Position numbers and translations under genes: made by a program | Origin: Massilia cavernae | GTDB lineage: Bacteria; Pseudomonadota; Gammaproteobacteria; Burkholderiales; Burkholderiaceae_D | Length of the DNA: 55,922 nt | Direction: 5' to 3' | Assembly (NCBI RefSeq): GCF_003590855.1 | Contig: NZ_QYUP01000146.1 | Location: 1 to 55,922, forward strand | Notes under the pieces: generated by a model | What the model saw: the letters and a program-made list of their open reading frames with translations, nothing else | The model's database searches: none | What the model was told of the DNA's origin: nothing | Part shown: positions 55,811 through 55,922 of the stretch, piece by piece | How the letters are laid out: the number at the start of each line of letters is the position of its first letter | Numbering within the stretch: the first letter of the stretch is position 1

Positions 55811-55922
55811 CCAGATATCGTAGCTTCCTGCCTGCCAGGATTACAACATCCATGTCGCTCTGCCTCGCACTGGTGATGTCGCTGGCATTGCCGCACCGGG
55901 CTGCGGCACAACAGACAGGCCA
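55807..55922 (+). CDS. Exported protein, N-terminal part only (runs off the right edge)
   Basis: ATG 55807 overlaps the anti-sigma stop as ATGA. The visible 38 residues form a signal peptide (ITTSMSLCLALVMSLALPH, then RAAAQQTG) with a cleavage site near AAA-QQ. The mature protein is outside the window, so no function can be given. It is the third gene of the sigma operon. Confidence 0.7.
   Translation, partial: MTRYRSFLPARITTSMSLCLALVMSLALPHRAAAQQTG

Overview
The window is GC-rich, densely coded chromosomal DNA. The gene set (CysB and Sbp, DUF2058, PsiF, bestrophin, paired M28 peptidases, an S9 peptidase, a TonB receptor, several hybrid kinases and GGDEF proteins) suggests a betaproteobacterium of the Oxalobacteraceae, probably the Massilia/Telluria group. 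No rRNA gene, complete tRNA or CRISPR array was seen. The assignment rests on protein character only.

Layout. 1-6.8 kb holds exported hydrolases: a MepK-like DUF882 protein, a lipoprotein, an M28 peptidase, a beta-lactamase-fold hydrolase and an S9 peptidase. 6.8-9.1 kb is accessory: a toxin-like nuclease gene broken by a frameshift and by an IS3-family element. 9.1-16 kb has a PH-domain protein, an HxlR regulator, an IS200/IS605-like remnant, an unknown 289-residue protein, and a sulphur-type locus (sbp, esterase, cysB, with a convergent flavin monooxygenase). 16-25 kb has a CHASE hybrid kinase, a TPR protein, an amidohydrolase and a TonB receptor. 25.5-32.1 kb is a tight operon joined by three ATGA overlaps: a CruF-like carotenoid hydratase, a DUF2236/MpaB-type oxygenase, a 1150-residue 7TMR-DISM hybrid kinase and a REC-GGDEF protein. 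This is the best candidate for an undescribed system.

32-37.3 kb shows decay: an SMR transporter lacking most of TM4, an M13 peptidase split by a one-base deletion, and a heavily frameshifted class III alcohol dehydrogenase. 37.3-44 kb is mostly intact (bestrophin, DUF2058, PAS-GAF-GGDEF, a second M28 peptidase, a chemotaxis receptor). 44-54 kb is again accessory: a 162-bp repeat shared with 10.8 kb, a frameshifted glutathione S-transferase, an SRPBCC/ArsR set, an ISAs1-family element with a perfect 10-bp target duplication, a frameshifted binding protein, a FitAB/VapBC-type toxin-antitoxin pair, a 3' fragment of a tRNA-Phe-like gene, and an IS66-family element with a perfect 8-bp target duplication. 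The window closes with an ECF sigma/anti-sigma operon running off the right edge.

Intact genes dominate while broken genes cluster beside mobile DNA, so the frameshifts look like real decay. Single-base cases (M13, binding protein) could still be sequencing errors.
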